Assembly (NCBI GenBank): GCA_035610365.1
Contig: CM069432.1
Span: 236,000,104-236,064,103, forward strand
Reading direction: 5' to 3'
Length of the DNA stretch: 64,000 bases
Source of the DNA: Aquatica leii
Taxonomy: Eukaryota > Arthropoda > Insecta > Coleoptera > Lampyridae
Shown here: positions 11,780 to 22,919 of the stretch, one piece after another
Layout: each line of letters begins with the position of its first letter
How positions within the stretch are numbered: the stretch's first letter is position 1
Notes under the pieces: model-generated
What the model was told of the DNA's origin: nothing
The model's input: only the letters and a program-made list of their open reading frames with translations
Database searches by the model: none
Program-made: the position numbers and the translations under genes

Positions 11780-14700
11780 AGATGATTTTTTTACACTAAC
11801 TAAACTAGCCCCTTCAACTAAAATAAAAGAGGTGACGATTTTGTTTGTTTATTGAGACATATACGCGTTTTATATTTATAGTGTACGTACACTCTTGTTT
11901 TTTGGAAAATGAATAAATACAATCATTTCTATAATTTGCATTTTTCTTTACTACCATATTCCTACAACAATAGTAAAAATGGTTAGTTAATTTAATCTTC
12001 TTTTTGGTGACACAAGGAATGTCCAGGAATTATTGAACTCAGATCTGGTTGAGTTTCTTATTGTTATTGTTAATACGATGCTCGCAGACCTAATTTGAGA
12101 TGTTTTGTCAAGTTGACTACTGTCACGCAAAATTCTTTTTTACTCGCACTTTGATAAAAAGAGTTTTACCAAAAAAATGTATTTAAAGCGTGACAAGAAA
12201 AATGCAGTGTTTAAAAGATGAAAAAATCAACACAACTTCAAAGAAAAACCATTTGAGCGAATATTTAGAAGATAATTTAAGACGTCACTTGGTACTAAAG
12301 AAGTTTAGATATTGCGAACACGTTTTTAGCAGAATTACTAATTTTAATATAAACAATTTTGAAGCAAAAAAAGTGTTAGATAATTACCAGATAATAATGC
12401 TAAGATTAACGAAATAATCGTAAATATTCAGTATAATCAGTCCACAACCGGTATCTTTATCATCTACTCTCCAAATTACCACTTCACAAAAATGAAAAAG
12501 CAGTATCGTCCCCAAAAAGACAAAGCAAAGCATGTTTTTTTTTATTATTTGTAGGTCAGTCGTTTTGAAAAGGGTCGGACATTGATAACTTCTACATTTA
12601 AAGCATTTGGGTCTTACCTACCTAAATGACCCTCATAACAGTTTCAGGGGGTAGTAAAAAGGTTTTTGGTTGTTCGTGTTGCGTTCATCTGTTTTTAATT
12701 TTACAATGAGAGTAAATTTAGTCTATCTCGCGTAATGAATGCAAAAACACAATCAGTTATACAAAACAACAATGTAAATAATATTTTCATGAGGACAAAG
12801 GTTATCTAGAATATGTTTAATTAGGTCTATGTTTTTCTTAAAGACTTTGACGTAACGATTATTTACAGCTAAGTATTGTTATAAGGGTGTGTGTGAAAAA
12901 ATTATGCGCAAGGTTAATTAAACGTTTACTACATATTAAAAATGCAATAGGACAAAGAACTTTGTATGAAATCAACAAAAACTTCCCCGCCGCCTCAGTA
13001 GGCACCGAAATAAATGTAACCGAGGCTCCCTTAGAATGTGTTTATGATCATTTTTAAAATCGATACCTGCGTTTCTTCTCATTTTAAGTGCGGACAATGC
13101 ATTTTACAGTTCAAATCAAAACTACCCTCCGAAAATGGTTTGATTATAGAAAAGATAAATTTTTCGTGCCTTACCCAAAACCTTTAAGCTACAATACAAC
13201 CACAAGTTTGTTTATGATAGTAAGTTTTGTAACTTTAGCAATAAAAAGTGTGCGTTAGATCAAAATGAAAAGTTTTAGTGTGAACGAAAAAATACCAAAA
13301 CTATATTCCGTTAACTCAACGCATCTACAAGTGTTTATAGTCGACCAAAGAAATATAACGTTACGAGTTATTCATTTTGTAACAGTAATTTGTTGGTTCG
13401 ACCAACCATAAATTGTAAGAAAACAACTAAGAAAAAAGTCAGATTTACGCTAGAAACTTATCAATCATCTAAATTACGATTAAAAACGCACTATAGTTTT
13501 TATCGCGTTTATCAGATTATTAGCTATGTTTTGTCGAGAAGGCGAATTTTGTCATTGATAACTTCCGCCTTGAACTGTACAACGTATTCTTAAAAATAAA
13601 TTTATCTGAATGTTTCGTAAACAAGATAACTAAGAAATCTGTTGACTTTTTCTAGAATCGGGTAGATAAGTTGCTAAACGAATATAAACAATTTGTGTTA
13701 TCTTTGACGTTTGGCACGGTGTAAAACTGACTTTTCTTTAGTAAACGACAACTATGGGACTGTGATTAAGGAATGGCTAAAGCAACAGGTTGCAACACCG
13801 ACAAGTCCCTCGGTGTTGTTACAAGAAGAGATGGAACGTCATAGTTCTTCTGCGTTTATAAACTAATAGAGAGAGAAGGCAATCTTTGTGTTAATAGTGG
13901 CCTTTAGCTATCACTACAGTAAGATATCATAAAAGTGACTATTTCCTGCTTTACAATAAATATACACTTTCGAAACTTATTGCAATAAATGAAGTATTAA
14001 CCAAAATTTTTCTAGTTGAGTACGCGCGCAATTTCGCTCGAGTAATTCGTAGGTAAAAAGTAAAATTTGAAAAGTAAAAGATAATTTAAAAATAAAGTGA
14101 AAACGAATGTATTATTTAGAGAGAGAAAGTATCAGGTTTTAATGTGTTAGTAAGCATTCAAGTGTAGAGGTCGATGTTGTCGGTTTCTAAAAAGGCAAGC
14201 ATAGGAAATCGGCAAACTGTAAATACAGTGATTCGTGTGCTAGTGAAAGTGGCAACGTTGCGTAAACTGATATTATGCCGTCTTTAAATTCAACAGATCA
14301 CGTAGGCTGCGGTTTCGATTTCAGTTGGCGTTTACGTCAGCTGTGATGTGGGATAACCTTACTCGCGATATGATATAGACGAAAACAAAGAATACGACGT
14401 GTGGAAATTGCTTTTCTCCGCAATTTACGTTTTCATATTTTCTTATTGAATTAGCGATATATTATTTATTTACCTCTTAACACCTGAATAGTTCTCAATG
14501 TATGCGCAATGCCAATTATTAATAAGTTTTAAAATTCGACGAATACTAATTATTCGACCATTCTAAAAGATTATCACCAAATTAAACGGCATTTTTAATA
14601 AAGTAATTAATTACAAAAAAATACTTTCGGTTAATTATGTGCTATTTAGCACGTACTTTTTAATTGGTTAATTTAATTAAGAACCACATGGAAGAACTTG

Positions 14701-15117
14701 TTTTTTTCTATACAGAAATTATTGTTACATTCGACTTTGAGCAAAATTACTGCTTTTACGTATGTTTTCCTGTTTTAAGCTATGATTTAAAAAAATGACA
14801 ACACCTGCTGTCGAGTTTGTTATTATTCGTTTTTCTTTCCTTCAATTTAAGTCAAGTACAATAATAGATTCTAATTTGTTCTAATCTAATATTTTTTGGA
14901 AAAAGTCTACTTTTATAAACGTGTTGGAAACAATAAGAGCAAAACTCATTAAACTGTTTTTATGGCTCATATTTTAAACAATACATTCGTGGTCATTTCC
15001 ATCATTGAAACCGATAAGTATTTTGATTGGATTTTGAATGCATGTTATCAACGGGTATTTAAAAAAAACTTGAATTAAGAAACTACCATCAACGATTACA
15101 GAAAAATCACGTAAAAT
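11780..15117. other. no recognisable gene; one hairpin at 13793-13818
   Basis: This 3.3-kb stretch shows no transposase, polymerase or RNA gene. Open frames at 12190-12417 and 13390-13593 carry no known motif. A 9-bp perfect inverted repeat (13793-13801 with 13810-13818, arm CAACACCGA) and a slightly G+C-richer patch at 14190-14370 stand out. Confidence 0.4.
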
Positions 15118-15413
15118 TCTTTTTTTTTTACATCAAACATTTATTACATATCATACACACGCTTCTCATAGGCGGCCATACTGACTACCCTTCTACTATT
15201 ACCGCCGCGGTAAATTTAAAATATATAAAAATCAAAACAGTTCGGCCATCCTGAAAAATAATGACATCCTCGTCATTAGTACAGTATCCTTAATCTAACT
15301 AAAATAAGAATACATACAATAAGAGAATACAAAAAAATAACATTCCACTTGACAAAACAAATAAAATTTACTCTTAACGTAACCATTTCAGTAATTTCAA
15401 TCATCACTTTTTA
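15118..15413 (-). other. gypsy 3' region ending in AATAAA and poly(A)
   Basis: Left of the gypsy pol stop, the minus strand has about 280 bp without coding, containing 'GACGAGGATGTCA', a phrase often seen near the polypurine tract of gypsy elements. It then has AATAAA (around 15139-15144) and a run of ten A (15121-15130 as T on the plus strand). No LTR boundary with a partner copy can be recognised. It could be the start of a 3' LTR cut at the R/poly(A) boundary, or 3' UTR. Confidence 0.4.
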
Positions 15414-15659
15414 CTAATTTTCTACGCTAACCACTGCTTTATATATTCGTCCACTCTGTTGTTCTCCTTCAATATCTTGCACCAAGTACCGATCTTTGTC
15501 TAGTACCTTCACGATTTCATAGGGACCACGGTATTTGGGCATTAACTTTCTGCTAGTCCCAGTGCTCGGAGCTTCATATCGTACCATTACCAGGTCTAAC
15601 TCTTTGTATTTAGGAGCTTCCGTGCGCTTTTTCTCATATGTTTGTTTCATCTTGGTTCT
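15414..15659 (-). pseudogene. gypsy integrase C-terminal tail (GPY/F module)
   Basis: The minus frame encodes 'MKQTYEKKRTEAP' followed by 'YKELDLVMVRYEAP' and the diagnostic 'KYRGPYEIVKVLDKDRYLVQDIEG' region of the Ty3/gypsy integrase tail (GPY/F motif). The stop comes after 'AVVSVEN'. It is the last part of pol. The reading frame continues on the other side of the BEL insertion at 23496, where the protein carries the integrase core. The 5 bp GTTCT at 15655-15659 is one copy of the BEL target duplication. Confidence 0.85.
15655..15659. repeat. BEL target-site duplication, left copy (GTTCT)
   Basis: GTTCT here and GTTCT at 23491-23495 bound the BEL composite. Five-base duplications are normal for BEL/Pao. 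The left BEL LTR starts TG at 15660 and the right one ends CA at 23490. Confidence 0.9.
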
Positions 15660-16714
15660 TGTTTGTATCTAAAGTGTTTGAAAATAAAATCCATACAAAC
15701 AAAAAAACATATTGTTGCGGATTTTATTTATTAAAAGCTACTAATTTAAACGACTAAAAATACGTTTACTTGTTCCAGAAATATGTACACTTTTAAATTA
15801 ACCGAACTAATTAAATGTAATAATATTTAATAAAAACACTTACACTAATTTATGTATAACTGTTGTATAACACTATCACTTATAGGAGGATAAGATAACA
15901 TCCGCGGATAAATTCACACTTGTTTACACTAAAAATCACGTACACGATTATTCTCGGTATATTTATCTAGACACACGCGTGCTAACGATTTATTTCCACT
16001 TTAATAATCTTCTTAACACTGCTGTATTCGCATTCCAGCAATAACTGACCTACGATTTGTTTCGGCGGTATATATACACATAAGGAAATGCTTCTCGAGT
16101 GTTCCCTATTTTTCGGTATATCTTCTAGAAGATGGATAACAGCTTCTAGAAGGCTCTTGCATTTTCAAATAACTTCTCGAACGTTTCAATATATTACTAC
16201 TTTACAAGTTTGTCAATTATTTAAGAAGTTTACAAATGCATCAACATACACAACTATTAATTAAACTACTTGCCGGCATGTTTCGAATAAATTATACAAA
16301 AAAAAAAGGATATTGCATATGCAACGACGCTACTAAAGAAGTAATGTCTATTATTTCATCTACACATCAGTGATGTCTTCTGGTCGAATCCCACCATAAT
16401 CGACCTTCTATCTTCTAAATAACCATACCAGTTAACTTGGATTAATGCCGAGCGCAAACCATATTCCATTCAACGTATTAGCAACTAGCGACAACCATAT
16501 TCAAACAATTCGACTAGGAAATCGTTGTGCTCAGAACCCGATACGGTTTTTTATCGATACATTTTTTTTAAAACTTAATTTTTACAATATTGATGTTTTT
16601 TACAATTGATTATTTACAATAATTATTTTTTCCCGTGACAACGTATTTCACATGTTTTGCATATGCAAGGAACAAGGGATTACAAAATTTTATAATTAAA
16701 TTAGGGACGAAACA
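15660..16714 (-). repeat. BEL LTR, left copy, carrying a solo gypsy LTR
   Basis: Starts TGTTTGTATC and ends CGAAACA. Without the 480-bp inserted block (LTR plus one TSD) it is about 575 bp, matching the uninterrupted right LTR at 22920-23490 (571 bp) along its length. It is the 3' LTR of the minus-strand BEL element. The insertion splits it at ATAT (15709-15712). Confidence 0.85.
15713..16188 (-). repeat. Ty3/gypsy solo LTR inside BEL LTR, TSD ATAT
   Basis: 476 bp, TGTTGCGG to GTTTCA on the plus strand, with ATAT at 15709-15712 and 16189-16192. The uninterrupted BEL LTR at 22920 shows the empty site. Natural orientation is minus: heat-shock-like TTCTAGAA motifs (16123-16130, 16144-16151) and TTCTCGAA (16174-16181) lie upstream of a TATA-like run (TATATATA, about 16069-16077). 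AATAAAATCCGCAACA is at the end. Confidence 0.9.
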
Positions 16715-16849
16715 TAACCGCTTAACAAAATCATCAAAATTTGGTGATTTTCTAAATACGATTAAACTACTTTAAACACGAACAAAATAAGAAACTAAAA
16801 TAATAATAATATATATGCATATATGCAAAAGAAATTCTAAGGTCTCGTG

Positions 16850-18350
16850 CTACTGCAGCGGCAAAGTACACAGCTTTATCAATGGGCGCTTAAATAGACC
16901 CTTACTAGTACGAACCGTGGCCACGCGTGGAATATTGTCTTTTCCCGTGTGCAACTCTACTATTGTACCCAACCTACATTAAAAAGGGGGTGTCGAATCG
17001 TCCTTGATGAGGACCAAGGTACCAATATCAACTGGTTCAAATGTACGGCATTTAGACCATCTACCGCGTTGGTATAATGTGTGGAGATATTCACTACTCC
17101 AACGTTTCCAAAAATCTTGGTGTAACCGTTGGACTAACTGCCATCGCGATAACCGATTAATGCACAAGTGTGATAAATCTGTCTCGGGGGGTGATGTTAA
17201 AATTTCTAAAGTCACTACCCAAACTAAACGAAAAAGTGCATGATGCAGTTCATGCTGAGTTAAAGAACCGAACTTCTTTTCCCTTTTCCGACAATTATCG
17301 ATAAATCTAATACAATTGGCAACAATTCTCTGTATCTCGAGGCCAATAATCTTCGGGTTGCAAAAGCCAACTCGGACCCGCCCACCAAAGCGAATAATTA
17401 AGCAACTTCTCTGGGAGAAGACCACGCGAAGCTGGATCCGCAGGATTGTCACACGAACGAACATGGCGCCAGCAACTCGGAAGGATGCGTTCTTGGATAT
17501 GAGAAACTCTATTTGTGACAAACATTTTCCATTTATGTGGAGAGGAACGTATCCAAGCTAATGCGACCTTGGAATCACTCCAAGCAACTATGTTATTATC
17601 GTCTATCAAATTGGCATACGACTTGAAGACAAACGAAACTAAGTTTGAAAGCAAAACCGCTGCCAACAATTCTAAACGCGGGATTGATAGTCGTTTGATT
17701 GGACCGACTTTTGATTTAGCTATAACAAATGAAACAAAGGCACTATTTTCTACTACAAAACATAGATAAACGACAGCACCGTAACCTAACTCAGACGCAT
17801 CACAGAATGTGTAACGAACAGTTTGCAAATGATGCGGGTTTAGAGCAACGAGGAATCCGAAGGTTTGACAAGCTAACCAATGACGACTTATACTTTGACC
17901 ATTTACTACAAACGTCTGCTGGGGGCTCTGCATCCCAATCTAATCCTAGAAGCCATGTAGCCTGTATCAATCGTTTACCAAAGAAAGTAAGTGGACATAG
18001 AAATCCCAAAGGATCATATATGCGAGCGACCTCAGATAAAATAGATCTTTTGGTACAAAGGGCGCTTACTGGTTTGACCATGAATGAAAATAAATCGATT
18101 AATGCTTGCCCCTGAAGGCTTAAAATATTTGCAATAGTTAAGTTGTCTTCCTCAAAGACAACCGAATGGTTCTGACAAAATTCAGACGGTAGCGAAGTTA
18201 ACAACTAAGGTGAATTGGCTGCCCACTTGCGCAATTCAAAACAACCTGACTTCAATAGTCTAATCAATTGGTTTAGCAATTCTAACAACAACTCTAACGT
18301 GTCTGCTCCACAAACAAAATCGTCAACGTATAAATTCGAAAGTATGGCTT
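16850..18350 (-). pseudogene. BEL/Pao pol remnant, unit 1
   Basis: Right to left: an RT active-site block 'NLYVDDFVCGADT' lies near 18305-18345. Next is 'RKWAANSP' and the thumb/connection 'VARIYDPLGFLCPLTFFGKRLIQ' (18204-17800), typical of Pao RT. Then 'FCDASELGYGAVVY' and 'SIPRLELLAAVL...WSDSKVALAWIR' (17830-17560; RNase H/peptidase A17 region), 'CDNPADPASRG' and 'LWWAGPSWL', the integrase start 'HELHHALFRLVW', and the integrase tail 'RWQLVQRLHQDFWKRW' with 'LVLIKDDSTPPF' (17243-16979). The integrase zinc finger core and DDE core are deleted between 'FRLVW' and 'LTSPPET'; the same deletion occurs in unit 2, so it predates the duplication. RT N-terminal half and protease are missing too. Confidence 0.85.
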
Positions 18351-19510
18351 GAGCAGCGAGTGGAAAGTTTTTTTTAAACAATCACTACAAGTTTTGACTA
18401 CTGTATAGCGCTCCTGCGGATTGAGTTTACCAAAACGAGGACAAGATAACAGAATATGCGAATGATCTTTGCAGTACAAACAAGAAGATTTAGGCGATGC
18501 CAAATTGGTCGTCGCTGCGAACGAATGCTTATTGTCTCGACTACTACTACTACTATTTTTTGAAGTACCGAGAAGACCACCGCAAGATTTTGTAGAATTC
18601 GACAAACTACTATTGTTAAAGAACGCTGCTTCCAAAGCACGACATTGATCGCTAAGAAACTGTTTAAGTTCTTCGAATTTATAAAGATGTGGCTGAGAAT
18701 TATTTAGTTCAAAACGTTGGCGAGTATCTGGATCTAGTTTTTCAAGTAACCAATTAAATAATGTAAAATCCCAATGATCGATACCCGTAATCTGATCAAT
18801 GGCAGCTAAATTCTCTACAAAAACATTCAAAAGATCGCGTAAAGCTTGTGGAGATTGCGCACTTACTTTAGGAGCTCTAACAATATTTTGCGAATAAAAA
18901 GTGGCCAATACTCTACTGTTTTGGTAACGAACAACTAATGTTTTATGTGCAATTTCGTAATTATCCGAAGTCAATGGTAAATGTTTAATTAAAGTCAAGG
19001 GTTCTTTAGATAAGGTGGAAATCAAATACTGAAACTGAAACATTCGACAACGATTCATATTCATAAACGAGCGTATTAAACAAATCTTGAAAAGCTGGCC
19101 AGTCCTTGAGGCCTCCGTCAAATTTTGGCAAGTCAATTCGGGGCAAATGAACGTGTGATCTATTTAATTTTGACTCTGATGCTACAGAGTTTGTAGGAGG
19201 TAGAGGACGTTGCTTTATTTGTGTAGTTTCTAAATGAACCGCTTCTATTTTATAAAAAATTTCATCAATATTTAGATCAAGATTACACAATGCCTCTTAA
19301 TTGTCGGCACTTTTATCAACAAGAGTATTATCATTAAATGTACTTTGAAATTTACAAAATAGGAGCTGAGCATTTTTAAAAGCAGCCATAAATTCAGATC
19401 GTAACGACTCATCGCTTCTAACTTCTAACGCTAATTTATAAATCGATTGCAATTTTGCAATGGTTCGTTTTGCTAACGAATAAGTTTTTTCTACTGTTTG
19501 AACAATTGTA
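18350..19510 (-). pseudogene. BEL/Pao gag remnant, unit 1
   Basis: The minus frame from about 19507 carries 'LAKRTIAKLQSIYKLALEVRSDESLRSEF', then the DUF1759 hallmark 'LPRIDLPKFDGGLKDWPAFQDLF' (19150-19080). A long helical gag follows, then 'KLDPDTRQRFELNN' and a CCHC knuckle 'CLYCKDHSHILLSC' (about 18480-18440). After 'CSDCLKKTFHS' the text jumps straight to reverse transcriptase, so protease and the first half of RT are deleted. A stop near 19300 and a frameshift near 19030 also break it. Confidence 0.85.
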
Positions 19511-19881
19511 AGCCCTAAGTAAATAACAAAGAATAATAGGATGTGGCAGTATACTATCCAAATATTTACACCAAAATGTATTATTCAATACGATAACTAA
19601 AATTGAACTAATAATAATTGCTTACCAACAATATATGTCAATTGTAATAAACGCATACGTTAATACGATCGAAACCCCCAAGCAAAACCACATGCCTACC
19701 ACTACCAATAATCAACATGAAAGACCTTATCATTAATTATAACGCGTAACCGTAATCCAAAATAAATTCAATCTAAAATTGTTAGCACTTGTACTACAAT
19801 TTCTCAATTGACAAACTTGTAACCAACAAAAGTAAACTGTAATCTACAGAGCGATATCAATCTGAGGGAAAAAGGACCAAA
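19511..19881 (-). other. BEL leader and primer-binding site, unit 1
   Basis: Non-coding sequence between the gag start and the BEL 5' LTR. On the minus strand TTTGGTCC directly follows the LTR end CAAACA (boundary 19881/19882), where a retroelement primer-binding site beginning TGG is expected. The same arrangement recurs at 22612/22613. The tRNA primer was not identified. Confidence 0.55.
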
Positions 19882-19970
19882 TGTTTGCATCTAAAGTGTT
19901 CGAAAATAAAATCCATACAAACAAAAAAACATATATTACTACTTTACAAGTTTGGCAATTATTTAAGAGG
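19882..19970 (-). repeat. BEL LTR start fragment (89 bp) at unit junction
   Basis: Begins TGTTTGCATC as an LTR should next to the primer-binding site, but stops after ...TTAAGAGG. There it joins gypsy pol sequence (TGCTTTATAT, 19971). The same junction occurs at 22701/22702. Confidence 0.85.
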
Positions 19971-20188
19971 TGCTTTATATATTCGTCCACTCTGTTGTTC
20001 TCCTTCAATATCTTGCACCAAGTACCGATCTTTTTTTCGTACCTTCACGATTTCATAGGGACTTCGGTATTTGGGCATTAACTTTCTGCTAGTCCCAGTG
20101 CTCGGAGCTTCATATCGTACCATTACCAGGTTTTTGTATTTAGGAGCTTCCTTGCGTTTTTGTCATATGTTTGTTTAATCTTGGTTCT
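19971..20188 (-). repeat. duplicated gypsy integrase-tail fragment (unit 2)
   Basis: Copy of 15435-15659, including the final GTTCT before the BEL LTR. It has small changes: loss of about 8 bp near 20131 and several substitutions, so the tail frame is broken. It lies in the same position relative to the BEL LTR as the original. Confidence 0.85.
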
Positions 20189-21125
20189 TGTTTGTATCTA
20201 AAGTGTTCGAAAATAAAATCCATTCAAACAAAAAAAACATACATTACTACTTTACAAGTTTGTCAATTATTTAAGAAGTTTATTCCAGAAATATGTACAC
20301 TTTTAAATTAACCGAACTAATTAAATGTAATAATATTTAATGAAAACACTTACACTAATTTATGTATAACTGTTGTATAACACTATCACTTACAGGAGGA
20401 TAAGATAACGTCCGCGGATAGCTTCACACTTGTTTACACTAAAAATCACGTACACGATTATTCTCGGTATATTTATCTAGACACACGCGTGCTAACGATT
20501 TATTTCCACTTTAATAATTTTCTTAACACTGCTGTATTCGCATTCCAGCAATAACTGACCTACGATTTGTTTCGGCGGTATATATACACATAATGAAATG
20601 CTTCTCGAGTGTTCCCTATTTTTCGGTATATCTTCTAGAAGATGGATAACAGCTTCTAGAAGGCTCTTGCATTTTCAAATAACTTCTCGAACGTTTCAAT
20701 ATATTACTACTTTACAAGTTTGTCAATTATTTAAGAAGTGTACAAATGCATCAACATACAAAACTATTAATTAAACTACTTGCCGGCATATTTCGAATAA
20801 ATTATACAAAAAAAAGGATATTGCATATGCAACGACGCTACTAAAGAAGTAATGTCTATTATTTCATCTACACATCAGTGATGTCTTCTGGTCGAATCCC
20901 ACCATAATCGACCTTTTATCATACCAGTTAACTTGGATTAATGTCGAGCGCAAACCATATTCCATTCAACGTATTAGCAACTAGCGACAACCATATTCAA
21001 ACAATTCGACCAGGAAATCGTTCTGCTCAGAACCCGATACGGTTTTTTATCGATACTATTTTTTTACAACTTAATTTTTACAATTGATGTTTTTTTACAA
21101 TTGATTTTTTACAATAATTATTTAC
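20189..21125 (-). repeat. BEL LTR of unit 2 with truncated gypsy LTR inside
   Basis: A BEL LTR copy starting TGTTTGTATC. The inserted gypsy LTR (about 20281-20698) lacks its first ~65 bp, and a ~40-bp BEL segment (ATTACTACTTTAC... to AAGAAGT) occurs on both sides of it. The LTR end is deleted: at about 21125 it runs directly into pol sequence homologous to 16868. Confidence 0.8.
20281..20698 (-). repeat. truncated copy of the gypsy solo LTR (unit 2)
   Basis: Closely matches 15778-16188, from TTCCAGAAATATG to GTTTCA. Its far end (TGTTGCGG...) is missing. It was copied with unit 1 rather than inserted separately, because the right flank and unit context are the same. Confidence 0.85.
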
Positions 21126-21785
21126 ACAGCTTTATCAATGGGCGCTTAAATAGACCCTTACTAGTACGAACCGTGGCCATGTGTGGAATATTGTCTTTTC
21201 CCGTGTGAAACTCTGCTATTGTACCCAACCTCCATTAAAAAGGGGGTGTCGAATCGTCCTTGATGAAAACCAAGGTATCAATATCAACTGGTTCAAATGT
21301 ACGGCAGTTAGACCATCTACCGCGTTGGTATAACTGCTCCTACGTTTCCAAAAATCTTGGTGTAACCGTTGGACTAACTGCCATCGCGATAACCGATTAA
21401 TGCACAAGTGTGATAAAACTGTCTCGGGGGGTGATGTTAAAGCTTCTAAAGTCACTACCCAAACTAAACGAAAAAGTGCATGATGCAGTTCATGCTGAGT
21501 TAAAGAACCGAACTTCTTTTCCCTTTTCCGACAATTATCGATAAATCTAATACAAAAGGCAACAATTCTCTGTATCTTGCGCAACGACGAAAAACGATCA
21601 AGTAATTCTAAAAGTGCGTTGCACACAAGTTGCGCTGTAAGCGTCACGCATTTCAATTCCCCATTCGTATCCTGCATCGAAGAATCTAGTTTTTCTCGAG
21701 GCCAATAATCTTCGGGTTGCAAAAGCCAACTCGGACCCGCCCATCAAAGCGAACAACTCCTCTGGGAGAAGACCACGCGAACCAT
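21126..21785 (-). pseudogene. BEL/Pao pol remnant, unit 2
   Basis: Minus frames encode 'QPEDYWPREKLDSSMQDTN', a stretch 'ALLELLDRFSSLRKIQRIVAF' that is deleted in unit 1, then 'HELHHALFRLVW' and the integrase tail 'RWQLVQRLHQDFWKR'. The integrase core is missing exactly as in unit 1. At its right end (about 21780) pol joins gag directly ('...PRGVVR' next to 'LVYEYEW' in the other frame). That removed about 1.6 kb relative to unit 1. Confidence 0.8.
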
Positions 21786-22240
21786 TCATATTCATAAACG
21801 AGCGTATTAAACAAATCTTGAAAAGTTGGCCAGTCCTTGAGGCCTCCGTCAAATTTTGGCAAGTCAATTCGGGGCAAATGAACGTGTGATCTATTTAATT
21901 TTGACTCTGATGCTACAGAGTTTGTAGGAGGTAGAGGACGTTGCTTTATTTGTGTAGTTTCTAAATGAACCGCTTCTATTTTATAAAAAATTTCATCAAT
22001 ATTTAGATCAAGATTACACAATGCCTCTCAATTGTCGGCACTTTTATCAACAAGAGTATTATCATTAAATGTACTTTGAAATTTACAAAATAAGAGCTGA
22101 GCATTTTTAAAAGCAGCCATAAATTCAGATCGTAACGACTCATCGCTTCTAACTTCTAACGCTAATTTATAAATCGATTGCAATTTTGCAATGGTTCGTT
22201 TTGCTAACGAATAAGTTTTTTCTACTGTTTGAACAATTGT
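21786..22240 (-). pseudogene. BEL/Pao gag N-terminus, unit 2
   Basis: Near-identical to 19055-19510: 'LPRIDLPKFDGGLKDWPTFQDLF' with the upstream helical region. The in-frame stop near the 'SADN' position differs by one base from unit 1 (TGA here, TAA there). The leader and TTTGGTCC follow on the right to 22612. Confidence 0.8.
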
Positions 22241-22612
22241 AAGCCCTAAGTAAATAACAAAGAATAATAGGATATGGCAGTATACTATCCAAATATTTAC
22301 ACCAAAATGTATTATTCAATACGATAACTAAAATTGAACCAATAATAATTGCTTACCAACAATATATGTCAATTGTAATAAACGCATACGTTAATACGAT
22401 CGAAACCCCCAAGCAAAACCACATGCCTACCACTACCAATAATCAACATGAAAGACCTTATCATTAATTATAACGCGTAACCGTAATCCAAAATAAATTC
22501 AATCTAAAATTGTTAGCACTTGTACTACAATTTCTCAATTGACAAACTTGTAACCAACAAAAGTAAACTGTAATCTACAGAGCGATACCAATCCGAGCGA
22601 AAAAGGACCAAA

Positions 22613-22701
22613 TGTTTGCATCTAAAGTGTTCGAAAATAAAATCCATACAAACAAAAAAACATATATTACTACTTTACAAGTTTGTCAATTATTTAAGAG
22701 G
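22613..22701 (-). repeat. BEL LTR start fragment (89 bp), second unit junction
   Basis: Same 89-bp piece as 19882-19970. It again ends ...TTAAGAGG and joins TGCTTTATAT of gypsy pol. Confidence 0.85.
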
Positions 22702-22919
22702 TGCTTTATATATTCGTCCACTCTGTTGTTCTCCTTCAATATCTTGCACCAAGTACCGATCTTTGTTTAGTACCTTCACGATTTCATAGGGACTTCGGTA
22801 TTTGGGCATTAACTTTCTGCTAGTCCCAGTGCTCGGAGCTTCATATCGTACCATTACCAGGTCTTTGTATTTAGGAGCTTCCTTGCGTTTTTGTCATATG
22901 TTTGTTTCATCTTGGTTCT
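22702..22919 (-). repeat. duplicated gypsy integrase-tail fragment (unit 3)
   Basis: Third copy of 15435-15659, ending with GTTCT at 22915-22919 before the right BEL LTR. It shares with the 20131 copy a deletion near the lysine-rich start of the tail. This links units 2 and 3 more closely to each other than to unit 1. Confidence 0.8.

Noticed and set aside
12010..12120. C-terminal dimerisation domain of the 9138 hAT beyond the LINE fragment
   Set aside because: A loose 'DTRN..ELLNSDLVE'-like reading exists, but it is too weak and too far to claim.
16381..16410. tRNA-like TCGAATCC in the region
   Set aside because: It is part of the BEL LTR and recurs in all LTR copies; no cloverleaf.
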